Positions 46,701-60,000 of a stretch of 64,000 nt of DNA are shown in pieces. Position numbers and translations under genes: made by a program. The notes beneath the pieces are model-generated. The model searched no databases. It had not been told where the DNA came from and saw only the letters and a program-made list of their open reading frames with translations. Source of the stretch: Yamagishiella unicocca (lineage: Eukaryota; Chlorophyta; Chlorophyceae; Chlamydomonadales; Volvocaceae); assembly GCA_003116995.1 (NCBI GenBank), contig BDSL01000004.1:620001-684000 (forward strand), written 5' to 3'. Positions within the stretch are counted from its first letter, which is position 1. Each line of letters begins with the position of its first letter.

Positions 46701-49492
46701 GGCCCCGAGGCGGGCGGCTGGGAGCCGTCCGCGGCTGCGGCAGCCACCTGCCTGGGCATGGACGCGCCTTGCGTCCCGATCGCCAGCACTCTAGGGCTCA
46801 GGGCGGCGATGTACGGCGCCCCACCGGCGGGGACCCCTGACGCCATGTGTAGTGTCGGCACAGCCAGCTCCAGCGCTCCTCTTTCGGATGCAACTAGCGC
46901 TGCAGCACCACCCCCGACCGCGTCAGCAGTTTCAAAACCAACGGTTAGCCGGCCGCCCCACTCTGCATTCAGGAGGTCGAGCGGGTCCAGAGCCTGTGGG
47001 CCGCCCGATATTGACAGCGGCTGGCTGAGAGAGCCACTTTCCTTGCAGGCGATGGCCCAGTCGTCGTGCGGCAGCCGCAGCGCGCGGATGATGGCCCCCA
47101 TGTCGGGCATGCCGTAGTCCGTGCTGCCACTGCCACTGCACCGGCCGCTGCTGCCGCTGCTACTGCCACGGCGCCAGGACCGGCGGCCAAGCCGGCCAGG
47201 CGGCGGTCGCGCCAAGACCACCTCACCACAAGAACCTGCCTGGCCAGTGGCGGCGGCAGTCTCACCGCCACCACCACCACCAGCTGCTGCGTCGACGCCC
47301 ACCCCGTCCCCCAGTCCGTCCAGGAGGGTCCCCGTGACGGAGTCCGTTACCGACATTGACTCCAGGGAGCCCGATTGCGGGCTGCCGGAGGGGAAGCCGG
47401 ACGCACGAGCCCACGTCCGCGCATCCACCACCTGCAAACACAACAGAAACCAGGCGGGACGGCGTTGCCGAGTGTTCCGCAGCCGCAGCATCGCCGTGAG
47501 TGTGCCCTACATGTCGTAAGCACCACACGTCGCGCAGCACATGGCGGCTGGGAAGGCAACGCATGCCCTCGACGGCATGCCCCACTCCCAGAAGCCGGCG
47601 GTGTTCCGTTCCTCTCTTTTGCGTCGGCCCTCCTCTCTATCCCCAGGCCGAGCCCACAGTTGGCTACCTCCGCCACTCCCCTGCCACTCCCCTGCCATTC
47701 CCCTGCCACTCCCCTGCCCTTCCCCTGCCATTCCCCTGCCATTCCCCTGCCCTTCCCCTGCCACTCCCGTGCCACCCACCATTTCAATGCAGCCCCGGCG
47801 CACATACACCGCCTCCAGCTGCAGGCCCCTGTCCGCCAGCAGTGCCTCGATGCGCTGCTCGTAGCCGGGACCCAGGTCGGTGGGCTCTACGCCGTGAAGC
47901 TTGAGCGCAGCGCTCACCATCTTCACGTACGGCTGGTATACGGTGCTAAAGGCCGGCATCGGCTCCGACCCCGACCCCGGCCGCAGCTTGTCCTGCTGCT
48001 GGCGCCGCAACTGCTGCAGATGGCCGGTCAGCGCCGCTAGTAGTATACCGTCGGCGCTCAACGACATGTCGTAGGGTCGGTAGTTGCGGCGTAGGACTTG
48101 TACGACGAGAGGCAGGGCTGCTACCGCCCCCGCCTCTGCGGGGCGGCGAGCCGCTCCCTGCACCGGCTCATCCGCCGGGGGCTCGGGCTGCAGTGCTGGT
48201 GTAGCCTGCGGCACCATGCCGCTCGGCAGCTCTGAATCGGGCTCGACCGCCGTCCCAACTGGGTCGCTAGCAGCAGGAGTGAAGGTCGAGGACGGCGGTG
48301 CGTCGTGCCGCGCCGGGGTGGAAAGCTGCGGGTGATCTGCCGATACGGCGCCTGAAACAGCGGCGCCATTGTCCTTCCTCCCTGAAAGCGGTGGCACCTT
48401 ACATTGATTGCCGACAGAGCAGGACGCCTGGGCGGCCTGGGGCTCCGGCAGCGGTGGGTCGGCGACTGCAGCCTCTGCGGATGAGGGGCTCGTCGGAGCT
48501 GACCCCGGTGACGGGGGGACCGCGCTGCGCCCGGTCCCTTCGTCAACACCGACCCCCGCCTGTGCTGGGTTGTGAGCTGCCAGCTTGGCTTTCTGCGCCC
48601 GCCTGGCGGAGCGCACCCGCCAAGCTTCAATGGTAAGTACAACAGCCGTGGAGGCTGCTCGCAGCGCCAGCATAAGCGGCAGGTTCACGTTGTGTCGCAG
48701 GTGAGGGTGCAGGCGGTCGTAGCGGAGGTACAGCCACGCCATCACCGCTATGGACGAACCGCTGTAGAGAGCCTCCAAACGGAAGCCACACTGCGGGTTG
48801 GGGTAAGACGTGGGTGAGGATTGGGAAACTATAAGGCGGCTGATGACATACACTGGCATGTTCTGAGTGAACACGGCGATGCCCCAATCCTGAAATCGCC
48901 CCACCCCTAGCATCCCCGCCCCTGCTTGTAAGTGATATGAAGGCCATCGCACCTGGCACAAGCCCGTGGAACCCAAATCGATGGCCGGGGCGATGCGCAG
49001 GTACCACCAGCCCAAGGCGGACGGCTCCGACGAAGGTTGCATAATCGACAGTCCCAGCAGGAAAATGGGTGTAGTAATCCGCTGGATCACATTAAAGTAC
49101 GGGCCGAAACACCGCGAATACAAGGAGGGCGGGAGCAGTGCAGCGGACATCAAACGCAGCAGCAGCAGTATGTGCATGACGGGCACCCAGCCGTCTCTAG
49201 GAGGCAGCCGGAAGAAGAGATGATATGTCACGAAGAAGTGACGATACATGTACACTATCCGCGCTGCACCGCCGCCCTTGTAAGGGTAGTCCTTGATAAA
49301 AGGGATGTCGGCCGGAAACGGACATTCTCCGCGACTGAGGCTGTTAGGATCAGGACAACATGTCCGCATTAGCTGGTGTAAGCTAAAGAGGCTTATGGCG
49401 AAAAAAAAGAGGAACTTCGCCACGTCTGGTCTGCCTGCGTGGAACGTCTGTAGGCTACGCTGGACTCCAGCATATGACCCCACTGCCATCAT
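43710..49492 (-). CDS. Large multi-pass membrane protein of unknown function
   Basis: Five exons in transcript order: 49492-47780, 47431-46334, 46083-45128, 44654-44288, 43982-43710; 1468 residues, all phases consistent. I do not recognise the family. Residues ~25-290 contain about seven hydrophobic segments (e.g. VAKFLFFFAISLFSL, VMHILLLLRLMSAALLP, IFLLGLSIM, AVFTQNMPVYVISRLIV, IAVMAWLYLRY). A disordered stretch follows, then a Gly/Ala-rich exon 2 with beta-strand-like content (EVRLTLQVVVADSKAP, MVCGVTLPASSLPALPGMLLV). Exon 3 has a helical region (EELEDILLDMSCFVHHSP). The C-terminal ~200 residues have at least four more membrane segments (MMPVILSFVPYMVTAVSWLVL, HLLLVLVG, VSLLLPLLLFAQVMP, ALAFLTVAVNIMCH). 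The layout suggests a membrane receptor or transporter-like protein with large soluble loops. Intron 2 seems to use a GC donor. A 63-nt in-frame segment near 48900 might be a retained intron. Confidence 0.7.
44157..44232. repeat. Polypyrimidine/polypurine mirror tract in membrane-protein intron
   Basis: CCCTTCCCTCTTCCCTTCCC-type repeats, almost purely pyrimidine on the plus strand, within intron 43983-44287. Such mirror tracts can form triplex (H-)DNA. Confidence 0.85.
47673..47775. repeat. 11-bp minisatellite in membrane-protein intron
   Basis: About nine copies of an 11-bp unit (CCACTCCCCTG / CCATTCCCCTG / CCCTTCCCCTG), just inside the donor of intron 47432-47779. Reading through it gives Gly/Arg/Gln repeats that are not part of the protein. 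Confidence 0.88.
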
Positions 49493-51351
49493 ATGACTAG
49501 AGCGCCGAAATGTGCTCTATTTTGTCGCCTTGCCAGTTCCAAAATGGTCACTCCCAGCGCCCCTGGCCAATCTCCAGGCGCTCGCGCAGGACGGCGCGCA
49601 GCTGATGGGAAAGTGCTAGTGAGAACTAAAAGATATGCTGCCGGCAAGCGAAGGGTGTCCAAATCTTGGGGAACAGACAGGACCAACCTCCTCGTCCCCG
49701 GCCCAACGAGGCGTCCGATATTGTAACATGGCCTTTAATTCTGTATGTCAACGCATTTTAGACTTTTGGTAAAATGGGGTTCACACCATCACAGACCGGC
49801 AGACCGGCATTAGGACGCACGTGGGCAACGAATGCTATGACGAGTGCTGTACATGTGTGGTAGTTTACCTAATACCTGTTACCTTGCTACCTTCAGTTTT
49901 GTTCCAGGGGACAAAGCATCAATGCATTCGATGAAGTAATCGACCAAGTTATAAACTGGGCCGCCAGCTGTCGGATGTGCCCGAATGGCTAATCACCGCC
50001 AGACGTGGCCAGCGTAGGGAACTTTGGAATGCCTCGGAACCTCCTAGGGACTGCGTGCCCTGGGCCCCGTGTCAGCTTCTTTGTACACTTCAACACTCAT
50101 CTGTATGCGTGTCTACAGAAGTATCAGGAAGTGTTCTCGTAGAATAACGTCTTCACACCATGGAATGCGTCGGCGTTCATCTCTTTAGGATACCACGAGA
50201 GTCTCCGAATCGATGCCATTCGCCATAGCGACGCCCTCAGGCTTCGGGGTCATCAGCCAGGGTGGCTGGTGTATGACGACCCCTGACGACCAAGGGCTAC
50301 GCCTGGATCGACGACCCGACCAGCGAATCGATCGTCCCCACCGCAATCCACCACACACAGTTGCCTATGCTACGCTATGCGTGTAACGAATCAAGATGGT
50401 GATTTTACCTGCGCAAAGATCATACGTTGCTGCACACTGTTCGTAAAACAAACAAAGAAAAGAACAGTCGCCCGCAACCATCACCCGCCAAAGCATGTAG
50501 CACGGACCTAAACATCACAGCCGTGTCTCGCTACGCTTTTATGGTACCTGTTCGCGCGCGCCCTGCATCCCAGTACCCCTGAAAACTCCGAATTAGTATG
50601 TGCTTCCGCTACAGCAGAACCTAACCGATACACGCGGTCTTGCAGGAAGATCCCGCCAACTACAACTTTATGAGACACCAATTAATATGGATACTATGCT
50701 GCGTACGGCAGCATAACAGCAGCTTGGGAACAAGCAAAGCCGCGCGCAAGGATAGGTAGGTTCAGACCCGGCTCCCTGCCGTACTGAGCTGCTGCCATCA
50801 GCGGCACACATCACACCTTTTGCGACCGATAGCAGCAACGGCGCGCCACCGGGACGTGTTGTTCACTGCGGTGGTGCAGGTTGTCACACCACTCGACGAC
50901 CACTCGGCACTACGTCCTGACTTGGTCTCGAACAATGAGTGAGCTGAGGGGACGAGGAGGCCCTCCAAGCTGCCGGGGAGCGCCATACGAGCGCGGATTG
51001 CTGAAGTGACGGCTGGCATAAATGGCTGGCGTAAATGGTTGACGTGGCCTACACGGCCGCGTGGCGGCGCACCGCTGCCGGCTGGCGGGCTCCGGTCCAC
51101 GCTGTCTCGGTGACGACCTCGACCTCGACCTCGCGACCCTGTGCGCGCGAATGGCAGGAGGACGACACACACCGCCGGGGCAGCGCAGGCCAAGGCCCCT
51201 TCGCTACAGGTGACAGCGGCAGGAAGGGGCGCTAACCAGGAACCCTTTGCGCACTGCGAAGAGCTCCAAACTTACCGTGCACGCGCGCACTGCCGAAACA
51301 TAGCGCGGGGGCCCCTGTTCGCGCCCGCGATCGCCAAGAACACGATGACCG
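49493..51351. other. Intergenic region, no gene seen
   Basis: About 1.86 kb between the start of the membrane protein gene and the end of the transporter gene. It must contain the membrane-protein promoter. Several frames exist but none shows a conserved segment or good codon pattern. The stretch 49740-50790 is relatively A/T-rich. Confidence 0.5.
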
Positions 51352-54300
51352 TCAAGCATGAAGCTCACCGTTCCGTCGCTTACACACACGCATCTGCACT
51401 ACCGACAGCAACACTCGGCGTCTTGTCTGATTCCGCAACAGAACACGGTTACGCGAACCCCGCACCTGTCCTGCTTCGCTGATCTCCCCGCTAGAAAGAG
51501 GTCCCAGGTTGACGCCGCCGCCTGCGGGCGTAAGCAGGTTGACGCCAGAGCCGCCCATGGTCCCGATGATGCTGTTGCCAGACAAGGGGTCAAGGCTGGG
51601 GGACGCCTACAGTTTGCAGTGAGATGCGGGAACAGGCAAAACGGACACTTACGCAGTGTGAGGCGCTGAAGGACCCATCCAGATCCGGATTGTGGGCATG
51701 TCGAGACGTAGGGTTGTCTAGCAGGACGTGAGGTAAACTAGACGCGACGGGGCACGCGCGCTAGGGCCTGAAGGAAGGCAAGCTGAGGGAAAGCCCAGCC
51801 TACTCTCCCTCGTCGGGCCAGACACCCAGCAATCCACCAGCCCATGCGCCTACCACGAGGGCCCGCCTGGCGACCCGCTTCTCTTGGTACTTGAGGTAGG
51901 TGTACCAGATCGCCCCTGCACGGTACGACGCGGCAAGAGCACGCAGCGGGAGGAGCAGCTGCCATTAGAGCGACCCTGGAAAGGCGATGACTACGGCCAA
52001 TTAAAGGACACCGCTTCTCTTCAACACGCCAATGTGGGGAGGCGGCCGAACAGGTACTAGGCGAGATGGGCACCGGATGGACTGGTTGCCAAGGGAGCCC
52101 CTCCGCCAAATCGCAGCCCCGAGCCCAGGAGGCGCCGCCAAGCAGCTACTAGCCTCGCACGCAGATGGCCGCGGCGACCGCAGCGTGCGTTTCAGGACCA
52201 CTCACCAATTGTGTTGAGGGTGATGCCCGAAACGTTCACGACGCTGAACTTGACGCCTCCCAGCAGGAAGAAGCCCAGAACCACAGCAACCACTCCCTGG
52301 AAAGCGCGGTCACGATAGGTTATCAATGGCGATAGGTCATCGAAGGCGGGCGAGCCGTCCGGTATCGTCAGCCAACCCGCCGGTGCGATCGGGCGCAGTG
52401 TTGGACAGAACCAGGACGCTTGCGCGCGTCACTCGAAGCCGACAGCCGCGCTAAAGACACACGCCTCTCCATCCTGACCCTGACACTCCAACTGTTGGTG
52501 AGGTCACTGCTGATGAATGGGGTGCACGCGGTTGCTCCAGTGCCCACCTTGATAACGCCCACGATGGTGGTCGTAAGGGCGCTGTTGTTGACGGTACACA
52601 GGAAGAGCGCGTAGTTGAGCAGGCAGCCCTACACGGCGGCAGCGAGTAGGTGAGCAGAGAGCAAACCCGGGAACCGATAATGGAGGACAAGATTTCTAGC
52701 TGTGGGTGGGTGTGTAAGGGAACGGCATAATGCGAGGCAAGGGCTAAGGGCGCCCCAGGTTGCCCGGCGGATCAAGAGCACCCCAGGCGCTGTGACACCG
52801 GGTGGCAATGGTGGGACACCCCAACCCTCTGATCCTCCCACGCACCATGAGCGCGCATGACAGGAGTGTGAACCACAGAGACAGCGCCCCATGGGTCTCC
52901 ACTGCCGTCTCGTAGGCGAGAGGCAGCGCAAACGCCTCGCCTGTTCCTGCCACCACCAGCAGCAGGAACGGCACCGACGTGATGGCGTTGTAGTAGAGCA
53001 TCTCGGAGGTACTAATGCCGTCATCGCCCTGTGGGGTTTCCCGGTTGCGGTTCGACACAAATAAACATGCGATGTGTCTGGAAAAATAAGTGGGCAGGAG
53101 GTGCCCCTGGGACACTACACCGACACAGGAAATGCGAGGTGGTCGTGGTGGAGGGCGAACGATTGGGACGGACCGGTATCTATGGGGATGATGGGCCGAT
53201 TGTGATGGTTGTGCACGGTAGGTGCAGCGTGCATCCAAGCAATTCGTGCTTTGGTTTGCTAACATAGCACAGCCCACATCGTTGCCCAACCCACATTGCT
53301 GCCCAACCCACATCGCTGCCCAGCCCATATCGCTGTCCAGCCTACATCGCTGCCCGACGCAAATCACTGTCCAGCCCCAATCGCTGTCCAGCCCCAATCG
53401 CTGTCCAGCCCCAATCGCTGTCCAGCCCCAATCGCTATCCAGCCCAATCGCTGCCCAACCAAAATCACTGTCCAGCCCACATTGCTGCCCAACCCACATC
53501 GCTACCCAACTCACATCACGCAACCCAGCCGGCAAGGCCCCTGCTGCCCCGCATGATGAACATCGTCTCGCGCCACCTGCCCCAACCGCAACCGCATCCT
53601 CAACCGCACCTGGAACTCAACCAGCAGCAGGTACGCCGCCTGCATGGTGCAGGACAGCAGCGCAAACACGTAGCCCTGCGGCGGCAAGGCGGTAGGAGGT
53701 GGCTGAGCCCAGGAAAGGAAGACGCACACGGCCAAGAGCTGCAGCTGTCTAACGTACCGTGAGGTCGAAAGCCAGGTCGCCGATGCCCGCCACGACGCAG
53801 CCTGCAACGACCAGGAAGACGGACAGAGAAATCTCCAGGCGCGGCCAACGCCGTCGGATAATCGCCTGCAGATCATGGCGAATGGGACACACGGACACAA
53901 ACAGCAACGATCAAGCGAGAAGGCCGGAAATGCAACGGACATAACTGCAGGTCAAAATCTAGACGTTGACCCACTTCCCGGGGTCTCTTTCATCCCTTTT
54001 CCGCATTTATATGCCCCTCTATCTGCCCTAGCCGGGCTTGGCCCCACACTCCGCTGCGTAGTAGCGCCGCGCCATCCACCTTCACTATCAGGATCATCAT
54101 GGGGGTCAGACGCTTGAGGACGTTGTACATGGGGATGTTGAGCGTCTTGAGGCCAAACCTACACGCACGGGGAACTTGACTTGAGCAACGGGGGGATGGA
54201 CTCTGCCGAGGTAGCTTCCCCAGGCTAGCCTGGCCTTGGTATGCCCGGAAGCAATGCGAGTCGCAATCGGCACTAAGCACCCCATGATAGTGAACACAGC

Positions 54301-54880
54301 CGCCGATTAGTCTAAGCACCACCTCCCCGATCCAACCCCACCGAGCAAACCTACAGCGCAAAGCCCACGTTGGCAGTGTAGAGGACCGTGATCCAGAACA
54401 ACCGCTTGCACGTCTGCCACGAGAACTGCGTTCGGCGGCACAAGGTGCGGGGGGAGGAGCGCGGGCGGAGACAGGGGGTCGCAGGCCCGGAAGGCGATGG
54501 GGTCAGCAGCGGGTCTGAATCCAGGGAAGGTTTCATATGGTGGTAGGCGGCACGCCACACCATCTCGACTCAAGCCACCCGGCTCACCTTCGGAAAGCCC
54601 AAGTAGCCCAGCTCCAGCAGCGGGTGCAGGATCATGAATGTGGCCACCATTTGCATCACCATGACCACGTTCGGCAGAGGGAGCATCTGCATGCTGGCCT
54701 TGTTGACGAAGTTCATAGAGACCGCCACCGTGCCATCTGTGCGCACGCAGGTCAGGGAGCGCCGTAAGCGGGCGCGGCGTTAAGGGCCTCTATATGCGCA
54801 TCAGTGCTGTGCACGCAAGCCGCACCATGAGGACGGAATAGGAGGTACTTGCTTGCGGGGTAGCTGGTGTAACCCAGCAT
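51352..54880 (-). CDS. Nucleotide-sugar transporter (SLC35D/GONST type)
   Basis: Exons in transcript order: 54880-54826 (tentative), 54736-54588, 54425-54355, 54158-54080, 53865-53758, 53675-53610, 53028-52846, 52628-52548, 52296-52206, then 51915-51854 plus 51606-51352, or 51915-51800 read to a stop. This gives 399 or 332 residues. Golgi transporters of this kind exchange nucleotide sugars for the nucleotide monophosphate. Family blocks in order: MNFVNKASM, VVMVMQMVATFMILHP, LYTANVGFALFGLKTLNIPM, NVLKRLTPMMILIVK, GYVFALLSCTMQAAYLLLVE, STSEMLYYNAITSVPFLLLV, NYALFLCTVNNSALTTTIVG, GFFLLGGVKFSVVNVSGITL and IWYTYLKYQEKR. Substrate cannot be read from sequence. The first exon is in phase but does not supply the expected first membrane helix, so the true N-terminus may be elsewhere. 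A minus-strand TGTAA at 51380-51384 would suit the shorter form. Confidence 0.85.
53268..53515. repeat. ~18-bp minisatellite in transporter intron
   Basis: About 13 variable copies built on CAATCGCTGTCCAGCCC / CACATCGCTGCCCAACC, inside intron 53029-53609. Confidence 0.88.
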
Positions 54881-57042
54881 GTGGGCGTGAAGGTGGCAGG
54901 TGTGTTTGTTCAAATGGCGGTTTTGTGGTCAGCAGCAGATGCACATTTCCAATATCTTTTGGGGGTTCAGGCTGATGACGCAGCCAGGCTGGCGCTCAAG
55001 CTCAATGGGGCGCGGTACGGCACAACAGCCAAGAAAGCATGTGGCACATGGGCGTGGTTTCTCAAGGTCAAACCCTTCGCAAGGGAGGATGTACATGGGC
55101 GTCATGGCCGTGCAAAGACCTTCCCCCTCGTCCTGTGGCTGGATCAAAGACTCACAGAGTACAGCCGACCCGATGCCAAGATAGGCGTGCGCCTGCGGTG
55201 CCAGGCATAAGGGAGGGACGAGGTAAAATTGCCCGCGCGGCTGCCAAGACCAGAAGCAACTATGGCAAGCTGGCATGCACTTCCGTTATCCTCTGACGTG
55301 AGCGTAACATAGAGCCAAGTGGTTGTATGTGCACCCTGTGAAGCACGGACAATAAATACGCCTGGTGTGTATGCAAGATGAGTTTTAAGGAATTAGTATA
55401 TTACAGGTCCGCACGGAAGCCCCATAATCGCGCATATCGCGGCATAGGCCTCCCAAAGGCCTGGAACTTGCCGATTGCATGAACGTCGTCAGTGAAGAGC
55501 CCTTCCCATAGCCGTTTTCAAAGCTGCTCCTGCATTCCAATCCATCCCATATATACGCTTCAGGTGGTGACGGTGCAGCATGTTTGCGCCATTTGCGGTT
55601 GATTTCCTCACCCCTGAGGTGCCATACTCTGGGGCAGCAGCGGCTCAGCCTCCGACGATGGCTTTCGTGTTTCCATGATTGCTCGTCTTGTTTGATGACA
55701 GCAATTGGACTATGCTATACCGGTATTAAGATTTTGAGCTGCCCGTTTAAGGCGTCCAAAGCCCTCTTCCGTATGGAAGCCCCATGTAATATACGCTGAC
55801 TGATCTCAAGAGATGCCAATTTAGTTGGCAACAGCAAAGGGACCACCTCGGCCGTACCAATGCGGAACCGCGTTGCTCGTACTCGTATTCGGGATGCAGT
55901 ACCCAGTGTACCCTCTCACTCCAAAAGTCCAAATGCAGGATTCACATGTATACATGCGCTGAATGGGTTGTGTACCTCTCCAATGAATGCGTCGTCAACT
56001 GGTCTTAGGCATATCGGTAGCTTTATTCGGCTGGGCTCTGGGGCAGTTTGGTCCGTTTGAAGGCGGTTAGTTTGGCCCAGTTCAGTCTCAAGAGCTCAAG
56101 GGATGGGCGTTTGGTTCAGTGCGGTTTGAACCAAGGATGGGCCTGGTTGGGCCCAGTGCGGTCGAGTGCGGTTGGGCCATATGGGCTGATGCGCTCAGCG
56201 AAGCGGCATTTCGGTTCAGTCCTGAAAGGACAGGTCCACAGCTCGCTGTATGTAGAGCACATGTGGATTATGATGGCTTACGGTATGGGGCCCTGCCTGT
56301 GGCTTGCTAGATGGCGAAACACCTGACGTGCGCCTACATGTCTCTCACCCTCGCCCACCTGCCGTAGTAATGATATGGGTCGCAATTTTTCGAGGGTGAG
56401 TGGCCGGTGGCCCGGAACATGTGCGAATGATGCTTTTGGGATTACGGAATGTGGGAGAAGGGGGCCCTGCAGGTTGGGGTTACAGGTCGCCAAGCTCGGG
56501 AATGACTATGCTCCAGCTCTTGAGTCCGTGGGATAAGGCATTGTACGATCCAGAAGTAGGACACCTGCCGAAAACCTTCCCTAGGGGATTATGCAGAACT
56601 CGTCGACCGTGGGTAAAGCAGAACTCGTCGACCGCGGGTAAGTGACCAGAAATCCCACGTGTGCCAGGCTCTGAGAACCCTGCTTTGCGACCATGCGTTT
56701 GCGTCGCCCAAAGCCCTGGACTGCCGTGCGAAAGCGTTGCAGGGCACTTGGCAAGGGATTTCACCCGTTCCCGGCGCCCACCAGCCACCACGCGCCATGA
56801 CCAATGTGCCCTAGTACTGGACGAGGGATCAGGTCCCAAAGCCCGCAGCGTGGCGATTATTCTATGTAATCTAATAGGGTCACCATCTGACAGAAGCTAA
56901 CATTAGATATGTGTAACCGATGATGCACTTCGTTTGAGTACTTTTGCGTGTGACAATTTTATCGGATTCATGGGGTCCAGCTGTATCCAGAGCTAGATAA
57001 GGATTACCTTTTGTGGTTCTAACGGAAGTTCGGCCGGAATCG
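54881..57042. other. Divergent intergenic region, no gene seen
   Basis: Lies between the transporter (-) and the protease gene (+). It includes short duplicated text such as GCAGAACTCGTCGACCG (56589 and 56620) and GGAAGCCCCAT (55416 and 55777). Frames are short and unconvincing. An unplaced first exon of the transporter could lie in the left part. Confidence 0.45.
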
Positions 57043-60000
57043 ATGCGGCATACGCAGTTGAGCGGCGGCTGCCTTGTGAGGGGAGCATCACGGCCGCTTG
57101 TCCTCGCCGCGTTTCCATGGCTCGCTTCTCGCCATCGTTCATGTCATAGTGTTAGGGCATCAGCTGAGGTTGTTCATGGCGACGACCGGACACAGCCGCT
57201 GTCGCTGGAGCACGTGCTAGCTCAGTTGCGGAAAGCCCAATTCACTGAAAAGCTTGACCCAAGTTTGGAGGTAAGCAGTCTTAAATCACCGGGATGGGGT
57301 ACATACCCCTACCTTCTCCATGTTCCCCAATCGGGTAGCGGACATCGCGCCAGCCCCACCTCCGCACCTGTCGCCGCCTGGAGGATGGACACATTGAACA
57401 CCTTGATCGATCTCGGCAGGGGGTACACCGCGTGCCCGACACGTGGTATGGAGATGGACAGCGTTGCCGGCCGGCAAGCTAGGGGGTCTGGGGGCGGCAT
57501 GGATTTGAAACGACAGATCCGATGATCATGTGAAGCGACGCATACCGAATCCCAAATGGATTCATCCTAGTATGTCAGGCATGTGCGGTAAGGTGAGGAT
57601 ACCGTGGGAGCCCTGGCCGCCCTCCAGGTTCTGCTCCTGCTGTCCTTGCCTTGTTGCGTACACTACTGCTGCCACAGCTGCTTCCCATCCCGTTGTCGGC
57701 TAACATGGCGCCGTCGTCGCGTGGTCCGTCCAGGCTGCTGTCTCGGGCCGTGGGAAGCATCTGGGCATCGCCGTCAGCTGGAGGCTGCGCTGGACGGCGG
57801 CTGGGTGCTTCACGGAGGAGATCCGGGGGCCGCAGCTAACATTCAAATGGGGGTACGACGGCCAGAAGGACAGCGGCTGCTGGGAGGTGCGGCAGGAGAC
57901 GGCGATGATGGCGGCGTGCGACGACGTTGGAGGGAGGGCAGGGAGGGAGGGCGGAAGGCAGGGAGGGCGAGCCGTGGCGGTAAAGCGAGGTCAGCCGTGC
58001 GTTCGCGTCCGGTTTACGGGGTCCGTGGGTGAGCGGGGTGCGATTGGCGGGTCAGGGGGCACACCCCTGCCCAACCGCGCTGTGGATTCGCGGATTTTCT
58101 TTGTAAACCCCTGCCCAACCGCACCTCGCCCCGCCCTGCTCTGCTCCTCCCCAGGTAGACAGCTCCGGCCTCGTCCGGGTGATGGAGTGCGACGACCACG
58201 AGGTGAGCCGCAATCAGGGTTTGAGGAGGGACGAGGAGACCCGGTTACACGACACAGGAGCCGGAGGACAGAAACTAGCCGGTGAATAGTTTCGGCCGCG
58301 GTTTTGGGAGGGCGAGAGAAGGGTCCAGAGAAAGGAGCCAGGAGGAAAGGTCAATGGCATTAGGCAGGCAGGCTCCCGGATTCCGCCGGCTTGCGCAGTG
58401 CCACGCCAGCCTACAGCTATCAGCCGCGGCCGATCTCGGCTTTCATGGTTTACGAGGCAGCACCTGACCCAGCGCGGGCCTCCAACGTGTGCCTCCTGGC
58501 GCCTCCTCCTGGCGGCTCCTCCCGTCCCCGCAGGCAGTGCTGATGACCACCTACATCAGAACCGGCTGCTGGCTACAGCCGCACCTGCAGGACCGCTTCG
58601 ACATGGAGCTACTGCCGGCACCTGTCGTTGTGACCAGCGGCATTGGCAGTAGCAACAGCAATAGCAGCGGCGGCAGCAGCAGCAGCAGCAGCAGTAGCGG
58701 CAGTAGCGGCAGTAGCGATGCTGGTGGAAGCCGCAACGGTGGCGTTGCTGGCCACCAGGGAGAGGCGGACAGCAGGCCCAGCACGTCGGCGCCATCCGCC
58801 GCGGCGTCTAATCCCGTGCGCGGGGGCGCGGCAGGGGTACGGAAACCGCTGACCCATGGGCCTGCGCGACACAGCCAGGTAGCAGTGCCTGCCGCGGATG
58901 AGGTCATTGCGATTAGCCTCCGAGTCAGGGGGAGGAAGGTGAGAGGAGGGAGGGCTGGGCCGAGGTGCTCCTTTCCCTCGAAGCACCGCTTGGCGCCGTG
59001 ACGACACAGCTTGGACGAACTGCGGACTGCTTCTTCCCCCTGCCGTCACCTGGAGCTGCACAGCCCTCTGCCGCCGCCTGTGACGTAACCTCCCGCCCTC
59101 CCGCCCTCCCGCCCTCCCGCCCTCCCGCCCTCCCTGCCGGCCGCGCTTGTGCAGCTCCGGGTACGGGTGCTGGTGCGGCGGCGGGACTGGCGGCTGCTGG
59201 GCTTCGACCACCGCATGTGTGCGGACGTGGAGACGTGGGAGCTGGGCGAGTGGAAGGAGTGGGCGCCGGGGTGGGTACGGGGGTTGTGTCGTGGAACGGG
59301 GGGGGCTCGTCAGCTGGCGATGATGCACCAGGAGCGGACAGGTATTCGATCCTTTTTCGGTTGGTTGGCGGAGGCGGAGGGGGGCGACGAGGCAGCAAGG
59401 CTGCAGCAGTGGGTTTCGGAGCTAGGGCGGGAGCTAGGGCGGGAGCTAGGGCGGGAGCTAGGGCGGGAGCTAGGGCGGGAGCTAGGGCGGGAGCTAGGGC
59501 GGGAGCTAGGGCGGGAGGCGACGTCGCACCATCTCCCACAACGTGTTAGCCGATGTTGGTTTCGGCGCATTGTCACAGCCACCACCTGTCCCAGTCGCCC
59601 CATACCCATTATTACCGCCCCGCGGACCCGGATCTCCGAGCGCAGCGTGCACTACCCCACCAGCGCCGTACATAAGGCCTCCAACGGCGGGCAGCACGCG
59701 TATCTGACCAATGAGGGGACGGCGGAGCGCTGCGGCGGCTCGGACTCGCAGCAGGAGGCGGGCAGCCTATCGGGCGCGGCAGCAGCAGTAGCAGCAGCAG
59801 CGAGACGGCCCTGGCCGACATCCTTCGGGCTGCCGCTGCTGCCCCCCATTCCAGCCGACACCAGCTACGCCTTTCAGGGCGGGCAGCAGCTGGTGCCGCT
59901 GTGGAGAGCGGCGAGCGGACACTACCTGGTGCGGTGGGGCTGCTGGGTGGGGCGGTGGTGCGGCGGGTGTGGTCGAAACATGTGCGGGAAAGTGTGGTTA

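Noticed and set aside
49493..49726. Overlapping plus and minus ORFs upstream of the membrane protein gene
   Set aside because: No conserved segment; the minus frame stops exactly before the predicted start and is not joined by a splice site.
59310..59609. RPSS and LGRE repeat proteins on the two strands
   Set aside because: They come from the 12-bp repeat in a protease intron; the flanking splice sites join conserved exons around it.
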